A DNA stretch of 64,000 bases from Bilabrum cf. latius (Eukaryota; Bigyra: Bicosoecida; Bigyra; Bicosoecida), in contig OZ237741.1 in assembly GCA_965178125.1 (NCBI GenBank), positions 1,240,001-1,304,000 of the forward strand. The letters are read 5' to 3'. Numbering within the stretch: position 1 is the first letter of the stretch; every line of letters begins with the position of its first letter. The notes under the pieces are model-generated. The model was not told where the DNA came from. It was given only the letters and a program-made list of their open reading frames with translations, and searched no databases. A program made the position numbers and the translations under genes. This document shows, piece after piece, positions 1 to 11,802 of this stretch.

Positions 1-1143
1 GCGTCTGCGTGCGCAGCTTTGGCTGCTGCTACTGGTGCTGTTGGTGCTGCTGCAGCTGATGCCGACGTGTCACTTTCCTCACATTCAGGCATTTTGTCGT
101 GCATCTGTCCGTTCTCCTCCTTGACATCCCCCTTGCCGCTCCCGTTGGCTGCACCCCCTGTCTTGCTACTGCCTGCATCCCCGACCTTGCCCCCCCTCTC
201 CCTTTCTCTCTACCCAACCTCTAGTATCACTCCACTGTGGCCCGTGACAGCATCAAGCTGCCTCTGCAGCCTCGCCACCTCGTGCAGTGCACCCACCAGC
301 TGGGCCTGCGCGGCCTCCGCCTCTCCCCTAGCCGATTGTACCAGCCTTTCCTGTCTCCGCCTCGCCTTTTCACTGGCCTGCGCGTTGCTTTCCCACGCCT
401 CTGTGGCAGCCAGGAGCAGCCGCAGGGTCTGCATGCGCCACGCTTCCTGCCTGTGCCTGTCGCCCATCGCTGTCGCTGCATAGTGTAAGATGCAGGAGTA
501 ACCACTAGGCTTGAGAAAGTACCGAGATAAGCAGGAGTAAACTACAAAAGACAAAGAGGCCATACATACGCGAAAAAGGCAAACACAGATCACATGGTGG
601 TTGCAGGCAGAACACGCGCGGGGCATCAAAGGCCTACCAGTGCCAGTGGTACTGCGCATCATGATCCAGTGGCCTGGTCTCACCGATGGTCTCCCTCGAG
701 AGCTGCATGCACAGAGCGCGGACACCCTGGGTCCACTGCATGGCACGGTCGTGCATCGCTGTGCTTCCCGAGCCAGCCGACGATTGCGAGGCTCTGGAGA
801 CAGCTGAGTAGCTGGGATGGGCTGGAGCTCCAGCTGGTGGGAGCTACGGTGGCACGGGTGGCGTGCTGCCAGTGGCAGTGCCGCCAACTTGCGGCTGCTG
901 GACCTCTTTACGGTATCGTCTGCCTGCCTGCCCCATTCCAAGCATTGGATTCACGTGCAACTTTTCCATTCTACCCGCCTGCGGACTTGAGGACCTTGAG
1001 GCCGAGTGGCTGGGTCCTGGAGATGGCAAGTTGCTTGGTGGGGCGGACGATGCTACAAAGTCGCCCGAAGCACGCCTGCGGCGATTGAGTGGCCTATCAA
1101 TCTTCATGTTGGGACGATCCGCACCAAGGTGTGCCGCTTCCAT
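1..1143 (-). CDS. Coiled-coil protein, unknown function; C-terminus beyond left edge
   Basis: Proposed exons are 1143-570 and 475-1, leaving the frame open at the window edge. The 94-nt intron (569-476) has donor GTATGT and acceptor ATGCAG, and the joined phase is consistent. Three in-frame UAG codons (634-636, 844-846, 210-212) are read as Gln. The first exon gives a basic, Ser/Pro-rich region and then a stretch rich in aromatic and His residues. The second exon begins with about 80 residues of Ala/Glu/Arg/Gln-rich sequence with clear heptads, hence the coiled-coil call. The ATG at 1143 was chosen because frames further upstream lack one. An alternative weak donor near 592 also keeps phase, so the exon 1 end is uncertain. 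No family was recognised. Confidence 0.55.
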
Positions 1144-1420
1144 AGCCCTAGTCCTAGCAGTCCTCTCGTGAGTCTTCCGAGCACGCAAAGCACCCGTCTA
1201 CACATCTGATTTTCCTCTCGAATGCTGCATCATTCTTGTTAGCCGACGCTATAGTGAGTGAAGAGATGTATCACTGGGGGTTTCCATCAAAAGAAATTCT
1301 GCGTAGCACAGGTAGGGGCTAAGATTTTCGCATTTGCTGATGTTATATAACCGCACGCAACCATATACCTGCGAAATACGGATTCACATCTCATCACAAA
1401 GCTGTCAACCTTATTGCCTA

Positions 1421-1849
1421 ATGGCATCCATACTTCGCAGAATAGCTTCACGGTGTCCTAGACAGCCACTAAAGGTAACCCGGTGGTCATGCCGCTGCAT
1501 CACCACATAGACGCCAGGTGAGCTGCATCTACCTGGAGTTGCAGCGAACGGGGACTACTTATCTGTGACAGTCCGAGTAAAGCCACGCTCGTCTTGTTCT
1601 AGAGTTTCAATAAATGATGCGCTTGGAGTTATTGATATTTGTGTAAAAGAGGAACCCGTGCGGAACAGGGCCAATGATGCCGTGATGAAAGCAGTTGCTC
1701 GTCTGTGCGGCGTGCCAAAGGAGGACGTTGTCTTGATGAGGGGAGCATCGTGTAGGATCAAAACTTTTCGTGTAAATCAGGATCCTGATCGGTGTATCAA
1801 GAAGATCGCCAGCAAGCTGAAGGGAAGAGACAGCCTTTCTAGAATTTGA
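1421..1849 (+). CDS. DUF167 (YggU-like) protein with N-terminal presequence
   Basis: A 142-aa reading frame runs from ATG 1421 to TGA 1847-1849, with one in-frame UAG (1508-1510) read as Gln. The C-terminal 100 residues match the small DUF167/YggU fold: a strand LSVTVRVKP, a conserved N-R-A-N-D-A helix start (family pattern G-x-A-N), and a following DVVLMRGA strand (family VxLxxG). The first ~30 residues are Arg/Ser/Cys-rich with no acidic residue, like a mitochondrial presequence. A 27-nt GT...AG segment at 1518-1544 is in phase and open, so I treat it as coding. The biochemical role of the family is not established. The first exon may be shared with the EF-P gene that follows. Confidence 0.7.
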
Positions 1850-1889
1850 GCAGCAAACCGTGCACCGCAAACTTGGGTTCGTATCGCAG

Positions 1890-2572
1890 CCAACGACATC
1901 AAATTGAATCAGCTTTTGCAGCATGACGACAAGCTTTGGGTGGTAAGACTTGATTGGAGGGGTGTTTTTTCTGCCTTCGCGTGGTCTTCATCCCCAAATG
2001 CATGAACCAAGCAAGCGAGAGCGTACCCCTTCCTGATCGCACAGGTGCGCAAGAGGGAACATGTTAAGCCAGGTAAGGGAGGGGCGTACGTATAGCTAGA
2101 GCTGCAGTCCCTGCGCGGCGACACGAAGACGAACCAGCGGGTCCGCTCCACGGAGACTCTCTCCACGGTCGAGTACGACCAGCGAGCCACATATACGGTC
2201 CTGTACCAAGAGGACCCGGGGGGCGGCATGGACCCCGTCGTGGTGCTCATGCACGAGGAGACCTTCGAGCAGGTGGAGGTGCCCGGGTCCCTGTTTGGAG
2301 GGGACGGTGCGCACCGTTTCGCGCACGACGGGATGCCTGTGATCCTTGGTACGCACGAGGGCGAGGTGGTGCACGTGGACATGCCCAAGATTGGAGAGTA
2401 CGAGGTGGATTTTGCCCCCGAGGTGAGGTCAGACACGAGGGATAAGCAGCCCACCAGGCAGGTCCGGCTGTAGAACGGTGTGACGATTGCCAGGGTCCCG
2501 GCTCACGTGGTGAAGGGAGACAGGGTGCGGATCCACATCGAGGAGAGGAGGTTCGTGGAAAAAGTCAAGTGA
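1890..2572 (+). CDS. efp: Bacterial-type elongation factor P, probably organellar
   Basis: EF-P enters the ribosome and relieves stalling at polyproline. The supported exons are 1890-1942 and 2045-2572 (TGA), separated by a 102-nt intron (GTAAGA...CACAG). Domain I reads ANDIKLNQLL...KLWVV, followed by the diagnostic HVKPGKGGAYV loop. The tip lysine (PGKGG), the residue modified in bacteria, is present. The OB domains follow, ending in a KGDRVRIH strand. In-frame UAGs at 2093-2095 and 2471-2473 are read as Gln. No ATG lies between the upstream TGA and 1890. However, exon 1421-1517 (donor CCAG|GTGAGC) joins acceptor 1889 in the correct phase and gives a 225-aa protein with a basic presequence, close to EF-P length plus a transit peptide. 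That first exon overlaps the DUF167 ORF and is inferred. Confidence 0.82.
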
Positions 2573-3330
2573 AGGACGGGAGATCTAGAATCTAGAATCG
2601 AATGGTACCAGCGAATGTTAGTGGACTCCTTGGAGGAGAGCAGGGAGGCGACAGGTGCAGTGGTCTCTGTGTGTGCCGGGGCAATCCAGTGGAGGAGAGC
2701 AGGGAGGCGACAGGTGCAGTGGTCTCTGTGTGTGCCGGGGGAATCCAGCTGCCCCCATCTCGGCACTCATTAATGCACGCCCCCGTATGCCTCACCCGTA
2801 AATGGTCGCGCACTGCATCAGAAGCTTTCGCTCTGGTGTATACCTTGCTGAGTCTGTGGCCGTACCGTGGGGCTTGTGGCGTTGGATGGGACGAACGAAC
2901 GAACATGGCCGGTGTGAGCCTGGATCGGCAGGAGTGGACCACGGGTATCCAATGTATAGCAGGACGGTATGGCTCGTTTCAACCAGCCATGCAACTCGCT
3001 TCCAGCAAGCGAATCGCTGGCTGCCAGCCGGTGGGTGTGTATGCTCGGCTGGAATCGAAGCACATTGCTCGCAAACCAGCCATAATAGGTTGGCATCGTT
3101 GGTTTCATGACTAAAGGTCCGCAGCTCTGCTCGTCGTTGGCATTCCTAGGGGCAGGCCGCCTGATGCAGGCCGTGACCACTCCACCGCGGGCCGAAAAAA
3201 GCCGGAAGAGCGTAGCTCGTTGCGTCAACACTCCAAGAAAACAAGTACTCGGCCCTCCGAAGGCAAATCAACTGTTGTAGGCCAATAATTACGCTTCTAT
3301 TGTGGGAAGAATTAGAATTTCGCACTTACC
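2573..3330. other. Intergenic region without a supported gene
   Basis: Open frames here have no recognisable domain and poor coding character. The stretch contains a 59-bp direct duplication (2632-2749) and otherwise unique sequence, including the promoter side of the coiled-coil gene that starts at 3331. Confidence 0.5.
2632..2749. repeat. 59-bp tandem duplication
   Basis: Two head-to-tail copies (2632-2690 and 2691-2749) begin with GGAGGAGAGCAGGGAGGCGA. They are nearly identical, differing at one G/C near the end, which implies a recent duplication. No function is apparent. Confidence 0.85.
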
Positions 3331-6300
3331 ATGCGACGTGACAGACTGCTGAAGAGGAGTAGAGCCAGAAGCGCTGGGCGTGCAATGGCAGAATCCCGGT
3401 CCCCTCGCGGAATCGCTGCATCTTTGAGGAAGCCAGACGCCAAGAGCGACCGCCTCCACGATGTTGACCATCTCCATAGCATTGTCTTGTATTTGCAAGA
3501 AAGTAAACGTGATTTGGAGGAGCAGCTTCGCAAGAGCAACGAGAGAGGCGACGCAGCTGAGACACGCGCCAGCGAAGCTGATGCAAAGCGGGAAGCCATT
3601 GAAGAGCGCTTGTAGTCGTCTCAAGCCCGCGAGTTGTCTCTGAAAGCGGAAATGCAGGTTAGTTGGGTAATGGAGCAACGTGCGTGCGCTGCAAGGTGTC
3701 AAACGGCAACACAGCTTGACACGCGCACTGTTTGCTATTTAAGGCGCACTATCAATCTTTGTTCGCAGGAGTTACGTTCTGTGCATGATAAAACGTTGTT
3801 CGAGCTGCACCGATAGCTAGGACAGTTGTAGACTGAGCGAGATGAGCTTGCATCGCGATATGAACAAGCAAGTTCATCACAGTCACAGAAAGCCACTACC
3901 ACAGCGCAGTAAGGAGTCCATTGGGCATCGATCTTATTTTACCACCACTCGATTTCAGCGAAGGGGCGCCGCATGTGCCTCTACCTTTCCGTATTCCGCA
4001 GGTTGGAGCAGGAGCGCAAGGTTCTGCTGGCATACGCAGCCGACTTAGAGGAGCAGATTGACGCTTCGCAGCAGAACCAGGTTCAATATGAGCGAAACAC
4101 TGGGGTTTTGCGCATGATGCAGGTGCTGCTGAAGCAGCATCAGGCCGCGGGCAGGGCGGCTCTAAACCGGTGGCGCAGCTTTGCCCTCCATGGTCAGGCC
4201 GGTGACGCATCGCAGCGGGCGCAGCAGGAGCTCGCCAATGCGCAACGCGAGTTGGAATCGAGTAGAAGGAATCTAATTGCTTCCTAGGCTCGCATTTAGT
4301 CGCTGGAAAAGCGCCTGCAGGACGCGAGAGCCCAGCTTGCAGACGCTGACCTCCGTGCAGGACGAGCAGAAGCAGACGCGAGTTCAACAAGACACCGCAT
4401 GCAGGAGGCGGTGTTGACGGCGAGCCGCATGAAGCAAACGCTACGAAATGCAAGCGAGCTTGCCCAGTCTCTGTCTCCCAAGGCAGCAGCGATGTCCGCC
4501 TCTGTGCGACTGGACGCACCCGCCAGCGGTCGCACACCTCTGGTTCGCTCTAGGCTCTCTGCATCGTCCAGCAGCACAGGCAGCGCTTCTAATGCTGATT
4601 TAGAGATGATTGCAGGCGGTACAACCCGAAGTTTGGCGGCGGCGCTGGGCAGGGACGGTGCTGGCGACGATTCAGAGAATGTCCGCGTGGCTGCCGGCCA
4701 GAGTGATCCCGCTCCAACCGCACGCGTAACTGCGCCGTCTCCAACACGATGGGCCGGCGGCGGGTCCGCGCTGGCCGTGCGTTCCAATGGAGAAGCAGCG
4801 CGCTCGCCTGTGGGGGGAGGCCGTGCATTTTCTCCCGCCGCTACGCCAGTGCCCGCAACCAACCATGCACACGACGCCACTGCCGGTGAGCCCATCAGCC
4901 TCGAAGCTGTCGCCACAAGCCTGGCAGAATCCCTCAGCGGAGAGCAAGCGAGGGCAGAAGCGGCGCGAATCGCGCTGCAGGATGCCCGCACCCTCGCTGA
5001 AGAGGCACAGCGCGAGGCACGGCGCTGGAGAGACGCGCACGACCGCAAGGAGATGGCGCTTGCCCGCAGCGAGGCGTCCTTCGAGAAATCGTCGGACGCG
5101 CAGACCTCTCTCCTGCGAGTGCTTGCTGTCCTAAGGGACACGCTGCCCCAGGGGCGCGCCGAGATCGACTCGGCGATTCAGGCCGCGGCGGTGGTGGCCA
5201 AAGACGTGGCAGAGGCAGAGGCGGAGAGGGACGATACGGCAGGCGCCGCTGGGGCGACCGGGAGCACGAGCACCGACGGCAAGGGGAAGTCCTCCGAACC
5301 AGAGCCCCCCAAATCCGGCCTGCAGCTGCTCGAGGAGCTGGCCCGAGGTGCCACGAAGGTGCAGCAGGTCAGGTCCACCCACGGCGCGCGCATGGCGGCC
5401 GAGCTGCGGCACAGGCTTACAGAGTGCCGCGAGGATCTGGCCGCGGCGAGGGAGGCGGAGGATCGCGTGGTCAAGGCCAGGGGGTCGATCCAGGCCGCGC
5501 TCCAGCGGGCGCAGGACCGCGCGGATGCATCGGACCGCCGCGCCCGCCGGCTGGAGGAGGAGGCGGAGGGGCTGCGCGTGCGGTCCCAGGGGCTCGAGGA
5601 AGAGCTACAGGCGAGGGAGGACGCGCTGCGCTTGCTTGAGGAGCGCGCTGAGGAGGCAGACAGGAACGTGCAGGCGCTGCAGCAGGCCGCGAGGGCAAGG
5701 TCTCTGCAGGAGGGCGCGGCCGAGTCGAGGGCAGACAGGCTGGAGGCGGAGCTTGTGGCCGAGCGGGCCATGCGAGGCGCGGGGTCCGACGGTGCATCGC
5801 GAGAAGGCGGGGCTGCGGCGGGGTCGGATGATGCGCGAGTCCATGCAGCGGTGCAGTCGGCGGCCGTGGCGCGCGCAGAGCTGGACGAGCTGCGCGCGAA
5901 ATCAGCCCTGCTAGAGCAGCAGGCGCGATCGGCCGAGCGGGAGAGAGATCAGGCTTAGTCCAGGCTGAAGTCGGTTCGGTCCGAACTGGAGGAGGCGAGG
6001 CGCCAGGGGCAAGAGCGCCTGGAGGCGGTCCGTGGAGACCTCGCGGATGCGGAGGCAAAGGCAGACGAGGCCAAGGCCGTGGCGGCGGGTGCTCGGCACT
6101 CGCTGCAGGTGGAGAGGCGGGCTCGGGTATCCGCCGAGGAGGAGGCGGAGGGTGCCATGCAGCAGGCTAGAGAGGAAGTGGCGCTGGAGATGGAGACCCG
6201 CGCGGAGGAAGCCGAGCTGCGGGCCAAGCAGGCGGAGCGAAGGGCGAGCCAGGCCCAGGACAAGGCCCATGCACTGAAGGAGCAGCTGTCGAACGCCAAA

Positions 6301-9300
6301 AAAGAGGTGGATGACGTGGTGCAGGCGCTGGAGGAGGAGGTGCAGGACGCTGCAGGGGAACGGGACGAAGCCATCGAGCAAGTTAAGCAAGCAGACGAGG
6401 CCAGGGACGAAGCTGTGCGAGAGGCGCGGCAAGCAGAAGAGCTGCTGGCACAGGCTCGCAAGGAGTTGGAGCAGCAGGCACTGGTTCGCGGTGAGGCCGA
6501 GGACTCTTTAAAGAGGGCCAAGAAGGAGCTCAATGATGCGCAGGCGCAGCTGCAGGCCAAGCGCACCGAGGCCGAGGAGCTGTCGAGCACCGCCAAAGAG
6601 CTCAGGGCCGCGGTGGAGGCAGCCGAGGCGCGGGCCGTGGCAGCTGGCCGCGAGGTGGAAGAGCTTCAGGAACGCGCGGCAAGGCTCGATACCGAAGCTA
6701 AGAGCAGCCGCAAGGAGCTCGAGTCCGAGCACGAGGCTCTGGAAGCGGCCCGCGCTCAGCTGCAAGAGGCCAAGGACGATGCCGGCGCGACCCGCAGCGT
6801 GTGCGATGAGGCTGTGGCGGAGCAGCACAGGCTCGAGGAGGTGGTTTTCTAGCTGAAGGAGCAGGTAGAGGCGCTGCAGAAGCAGGTCAAGGACCAGAGC
6901 GAGGCGGCCTTGCAGGAAGCAGATGCGGCGCAGAGCGGCAAGGCTTCGAGTCCTTTGGGCGGCGCTGCCCTGCAGGATGCGGAGGAACGGCTGGAGGCGG
7001 CTCGAGAGCAGCTGGACACAGCCAGACAAGCAGCGAGAGAGGCCGAGGACCGGGCGCAGCAGGCCACTTCGAGGGCCACCGACCTGCAGGCACAGCTATT
7101 CGCGAGATCCTCCGAGGTGGAGGACCTGAAGCAGCGCCTGCAGACAGAGCAGGAGGACAGGGCCGCCACGGTGGTGGCTGCTGCCAGCGCGCGCGCCGCC
7201 GAGCAGGAGAGTCGGGAGGCGATCGACAGGGCGGAGCAGGCCCTCCGCTCCGAGCTGCGGAGGAGAGCAGAAGCGATGCAGCGGCTGGGGAGGCAGCACA
7301 CCGCAGACGTCTGGCTCGCGCCGCAGCCGATGCCGGGACCCGCAGCTGGTGGTGAAAGCAGCGGCGACCGAGACGCTCCCAGCAGCAGCGGAAGGGACGG
7401 CATCGAGCTGTCGGACGCCGCGCCGCACGAAGACCCGAAGCAAGACGATGCCGCTGCTCGCAGTCGTGCGGAGGCTGATTCCGAAGAGCAGCGACTGCTG
7501 CAAGCAGCTCGGCTCATGGCAGACGCTCAGTCCGGCCCCGCCGCGGCCTCGCACGCCGCCGTGGTCGGCTTCCTCACCACTACCATCCAGACTGGCACCA
7601 AAGACCTGGCCGAGGCACGACAGGCTGGCGCGCGCCTGCAGCGGACCGAGCTCGATCTCCGCCGCCGAGTGCAGTTCCTGGAGACGAGGCAGACCGAGCT
7701 GCAGGCGCACCTCGCCATGGCGATGAAGGAGGTGAGTCAGCTCCAGGGAACAGTGGGGGACTGGAAGGCGCGTGCGGGCAGGGTGGCGGTCGCGATGCTG
7801 CCCGCGGCGCGCGCAGCGGCTCAGGCGGCCGAGGGCATGGCCGAGCGGGCGGTCGCGCTCTCCTCTCCGAGGTCGCAGGGGAGCCAGGCCAGCAGCAGCG
7901 GCGATGGTATGGGCGGCCCGCACACCCCCGATCGATCGGGCAGGCACCCCGGGTCCGACTTGTCGGGTGCGTCCCCGCGGGCCCGTCGCATGGCGGCACA
8001 CGCGCAGGAGGTGCGGTACTGCGTGCAGCAGATGTCGCGCTGGGCGCAGCAGTCAAAGGTGGAGGTATCGGCGGCGGTGTCCTCGGGAGATGAGGCGATG
8101 CTGCAGCTCGACCGCACGGAGCTTGAGGGCACGCCCGGCCTGCTGCTGGCAGAGTCCCGGGGTCGCGCCAGGCACGCCCAAGACGCGTTGGAGCTGTGCG
8201 AGGTCACGGTGCGGGCCATGCAGGACGAGCTGTCGCTGGCGAGAGCCGAGGTCACAAGGCTGACGGAGGACGCGGTGGCCCGGGCCAACCAGGCCAACGA
8301 GCTCCACGCGAGGCTGCGGGATGCGGAGGGTGCCTCCGAGGCGCAAAGGCTGCTGGCGGTGGGTCTGCGGGGACACGCGCAGACCCTCCGGTCGCTGGTG
8401 CCGGAACGAGTGCGGCCGCACCTGCCCCCCAGCCCCCAGCTGCGGCCGCTGGCTGCTTCCCACGCCGAGGCTCTAGAGCAGGCCAGGGAACAAGACAGAG
8501 ATGCGGAGTGCGATGGGCCGGATGACCTGGGCGGAGAAGGGGCCGATGGCAGCCGCAGCACAGCTGCGAGTGGGCGTCAAGCCGGGGGCGAGGGCGAGGG
8601 GGAGGGGGAGGAGGAGGAGGGGGCCACCTTGAGCACTGAGAATTTCTAGCGACCGAGCCATGGGCAGCGCGCGGCAAAGCAGCTGAGCGGTGCATGGGCA
8701 TCTGTGCTGGCCCCTGCGGCAGGCGCGGATGCCTCCCCATCGGCCCCTAGTGCAGCCGCTGACCGGGAGAGCCTGGGCACACCCGCCTCCAACAGCTCTA
8801 CGCCGAGTCGGGCCGCTCCGATTGTGCCCGACGCGATCGACGGCGTGCAGGCTGAGGATCGGGGTCACGGGGCGCAGGAGGAGGACGAGGACGGGGAGTA
8901 GGAGGAAATTCTGGAGCTGGGCCAAGAGCTGGCCCGAAGGATGGGCCCCGAGTAGAGTCACCATGAGGCGGCGAGCGACCGAGGAAGCCGAGCGTTGCCC
9001 GCCTATGGATCCCCTGAATCAGGAATCGCCTACTCACAGCAGCAGCAGCAGCAGCAGCAGCGTGGTGACGAGGACGAGACCGCGCACAATAGGCCAGTCG
9101 TGGCCAGCACGCCTGGCAGGACGCCACGACTCGAATCCCCCGCTGATACGCCGCAATCAGCCATCGTGACAGAGCCAGTGCTAGGCCCGGTTCCACCAGC
9201 CGGTAGGGCAGGGACCGGGACGGGGACAGAGGCTGCGGCCATCGGTCACCAGGACGACGACGTCTCAAGCGGTGACTAGCGGATAATTGATCATGGTGTG

Positions 9301-10221
9301 CGCGCAAGGCTGCCCCTTGCACGCGATTCAACGGACACATGGAGCTCTGACAGTACGACAGATTCAATTTCCGCCCCCGGGGTCAACTCGGGGTCGGGAT
9401 CGGGATCAGGGTCAGGATCGGGGCCCACCCCTGGCTCCACTGGGCAGGAGTCCCCTCCCGAGGCTCCCGTGCGGGTGGCTCTGCCGGCGCTGGATACCGC
9501 GAGCGGTTCTGGTTCTGGTTCTGGCTCTAGTTCTGGCTTCAGCAACAGAGGGTCGGGCTCTGGGCATGGCCGGGCATCGTTATTGTCGACAGCCACTGCA
9601 GCAGCGCCGGAGCCTCGCAGCATCCTGAGAGGCTCCCCTAGCTTCATCGCCTAGCGGCAGCAGCAGATAGGCAAGCAGGGGCTCGGCCAGACGCTGCAGT
9701 CTCCACGGAGCCAAGACGGCAAGGAGCACGAGTGGCCAGATGATTCTGAATATGGGGCTGCCAGCGGCTCGGTGGGGGCTGCGCGGCGGCGGGTGAAGTT
9801 CGACGCTGCTGTGCTCCATGCGGCACAGGACAAGGAGCGGACGGAGACAGAGCTCAATTTCATTAGGATCGAGCGGGAGCAGGAGGAGCAAGAGGAGGGG
9901 GCGCGAGCTGGGCAAGAGCAGTACCGAGGGAAAGGCCAATGGCAAGGGCATGGAAACCACGACTCGGACGCGGAGGGCATCAGCGGGGAGGGGCTGGTGG
10001 AGCTGCTGCAGGGGCTCGACACCGAGGCGGTGCAGCAGCTGCAGGAAGCCGTGCGGGGCAGCGCCGGATCCGGGGATGGTGGAGAGGGGGCGAGTGGCGT
10101 GGATGTGGAGCAGCTGCTCGAGCGAGTGTACGCTTCCATTCGGAGTGCGGGTGGCTCGGGCGAGCGGGAGGAGGGGGAGGGCCTGTTACAGGGCCAGGCC
10201 AAGGCCGAGGGTCCTGGGTGA
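3331..10221 (+). CDS. Giant coiled-coil protein (2,228 aa)
   Basis: Exons are 3331-3657, 3769-3908 and 4002-10221, ending in TGA. The introns (111 and 93 nt) use GTTAGT and GTAAGG donors and CGCAG acceptors in matching phase. Twelve in-frame UAG codons (3613, 3814, 3829, 4285, 4297, 5956, 6850, 8647, 8899, 8953, 9277, 9652) would otherwise split the gene into thirteen pieces, all in one frame after splicing. Almost the whole protein is Ala/Glu/Arg/Gln/Leu heptad sequence, interrupted by Ser/Gly-rich linkers near codons 400-470 and 1080-1130. The tail is acidic and low-complexity, with a Gln run near 9035 and Gly-Ser repeats near 9400. It resembles myosin-tail, golgin or centrosomal proteins in composition only, with no motor, GRIP or other head domain. 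A structural or tethering role is an inference. Confidence 0.85.
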
Positions 10222-10410
10222 GGGCTGGGCAGGTTAGCTGCTGCGCCTGCCGTGTGATTGTTGTTAATGGATAACTGTTTATCGAGTTGATAGCTGGTTC
10301 GTGGCATCCCAGGCTGTAGTTTGGCCCATGCGTTCCGATGTAAAGCTAGCCGCCGAACCATCTCGAAGTCAAGCTGCCGGGGGGGGGGCGCTCACTGCAC
10401 AATCGCAGAA

Positions 10411-11673
10411 ATGCAATTGTCGCATTGGATGAACAAGAATACACATGGATTAATTGCCACTGCCCTTGTCTCAACTTTGGCGTTCGAATTCACCCCCGTC
10501 CATGGTGCCGCCGCAGCTCCGTGCAGAGACCGGTTCTTGGAGCCATTCTTGAACTCTAGCATATGGAACACGGCAATCGGGAGTGCAGCCCAGTACGTAC
10601 CTGCTGGTCTATTCCCAAATGCCAGTGAGGCTCCGAACTCCTTTCACAACGACCAGGATTTCATCGTTCGAGCTACCAGCGATGATCCTCTGTCTGACTG
10701 GATTAGCCAGGGCGATTGGGGCCCGGACCAAAAGTGTGCCATCCAAGGGAAGGGAGACATTGTTGCGCGCATTCCACTGCCGTACGCTTGGACGTCTGCC
10801 TCCGACTGCGACGGGCCACCCAACAACTCGTCGAGCAACTGCAGGTCCAAGGCAGACCAGATGAATAACAACGCGATGGCTTTGCTCCTGCCTGACAACA
10901 AGACACTTGTTCAGATGCAACCGGCCTACAGGTGTGGCTTTGGCAGCCCACTCCTGGCGCGGTGGGGCAACGCGACCGACGGCTGTCCCTAGAGATTTCC
11001 TAACGTCACGAGCATCTTCGGCGATGGCACGTACGGGGCACACGGCGGGTCTGGCCTGTCCAGCATGGGCGGATCTATCCGCCTCGGGGAGCTGCTTCCC
11101 ACCGCCGGCCCCATCTAGCACGCCCTCAAGCTGGAGCTGAACAACAAGTGGTACTACGGGGGGTCTCAGCTGAACCCCCCTACACCGTACAACGGGGCCC
11201 GCACCCAGTACGTGTGGCCGGCCACGGGAAGTAACGCGGGCTACCCCGGATCGGCCTACACGGGTACCAATAGGTACGTCGCCCCCGGGGCGCTGCTGGC
11301 CATCCCGCCCGCGCTGGCGCCTGGGGTCAAGACCAGCACGGTGGTGGGGGCCAAGATCAAGCAGGCTCTCGTGGACTACGGGGGCTACATCGTGGACGGC
11401 TCCGGGCCCCAGCAGCTGCCGCCCAGCAGACAAACGGCCGCCGTGTGCATGGACGCGCTTGTGAATGCCGAGATGAGGAGGGCTTTTGGGTATGCGATGA
11501 CGTACCCTGCCGGGGTGTCGGCGGGGGATGCTCCTGGAGCGGGCAAGGAGCTGTACGAGGACCTGCTGGCCATCTATAGGGCTTTGCATGCGGTCGTGAA
11601 CAATGCCCCGGGGTCGGTGGGGGGTGGAGGTACCCCCCGTGTCCCCACCAAGGGGCCCATCTGCGGGGAGTGA
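10411..11673 (+). CDS. Secreted protein of unassigned family (420 aa)
   Basis: The frame runs to TGA 11671-11673 with two in-frame UAGs (10990-10992, 11116-11118) read as Gln. A signal peptide is evident (short N-region, then LIATALVSTLAFEF, with a small-residue site near VHGAAAA). The mature part is rich in Gly, Asn, Tyr and paired Cys. A GGSGLSSMGGSIRLGEL segment is followed by HALKLEL, a pattern I recall from secreted proteins of bacteria and algae that lack an established activity. The second UAG sits at PI[UAG]HALK, where a polar or basic residue is expected. ATG 10411 or 10429 could both start the signal peptide. No catalytic motif was recognised. Confidence 0.72.
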
Positions 11674-11802
11674 TTCCATTGCGTTCGGTAGGCTAGCCTT
11701 GCTCGAGCTTGCCTTGCATGCGCCGAGTTGCTAGTCAGACTTTTATATTGCAGTTTTAATGTAATGTTCTAAAACTACTGTGATTACAATTTCGATTAAA
11801 GT

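Noticed and set aside
1518-1544. A 27-nt intron in the DUF167 gene
   Set aside because: All other introns are 86-124 nt, and the segment is a multiple of three and open. Reading it as coding is simpler.
3331-10221. A series of separate coiled-coil genes or a decayed pseudogene
   Set aside because: All pieces share one frame, are separated only by UAG, and end at UGA. A decaying gene would also show UAA, UGA and frameshifts.
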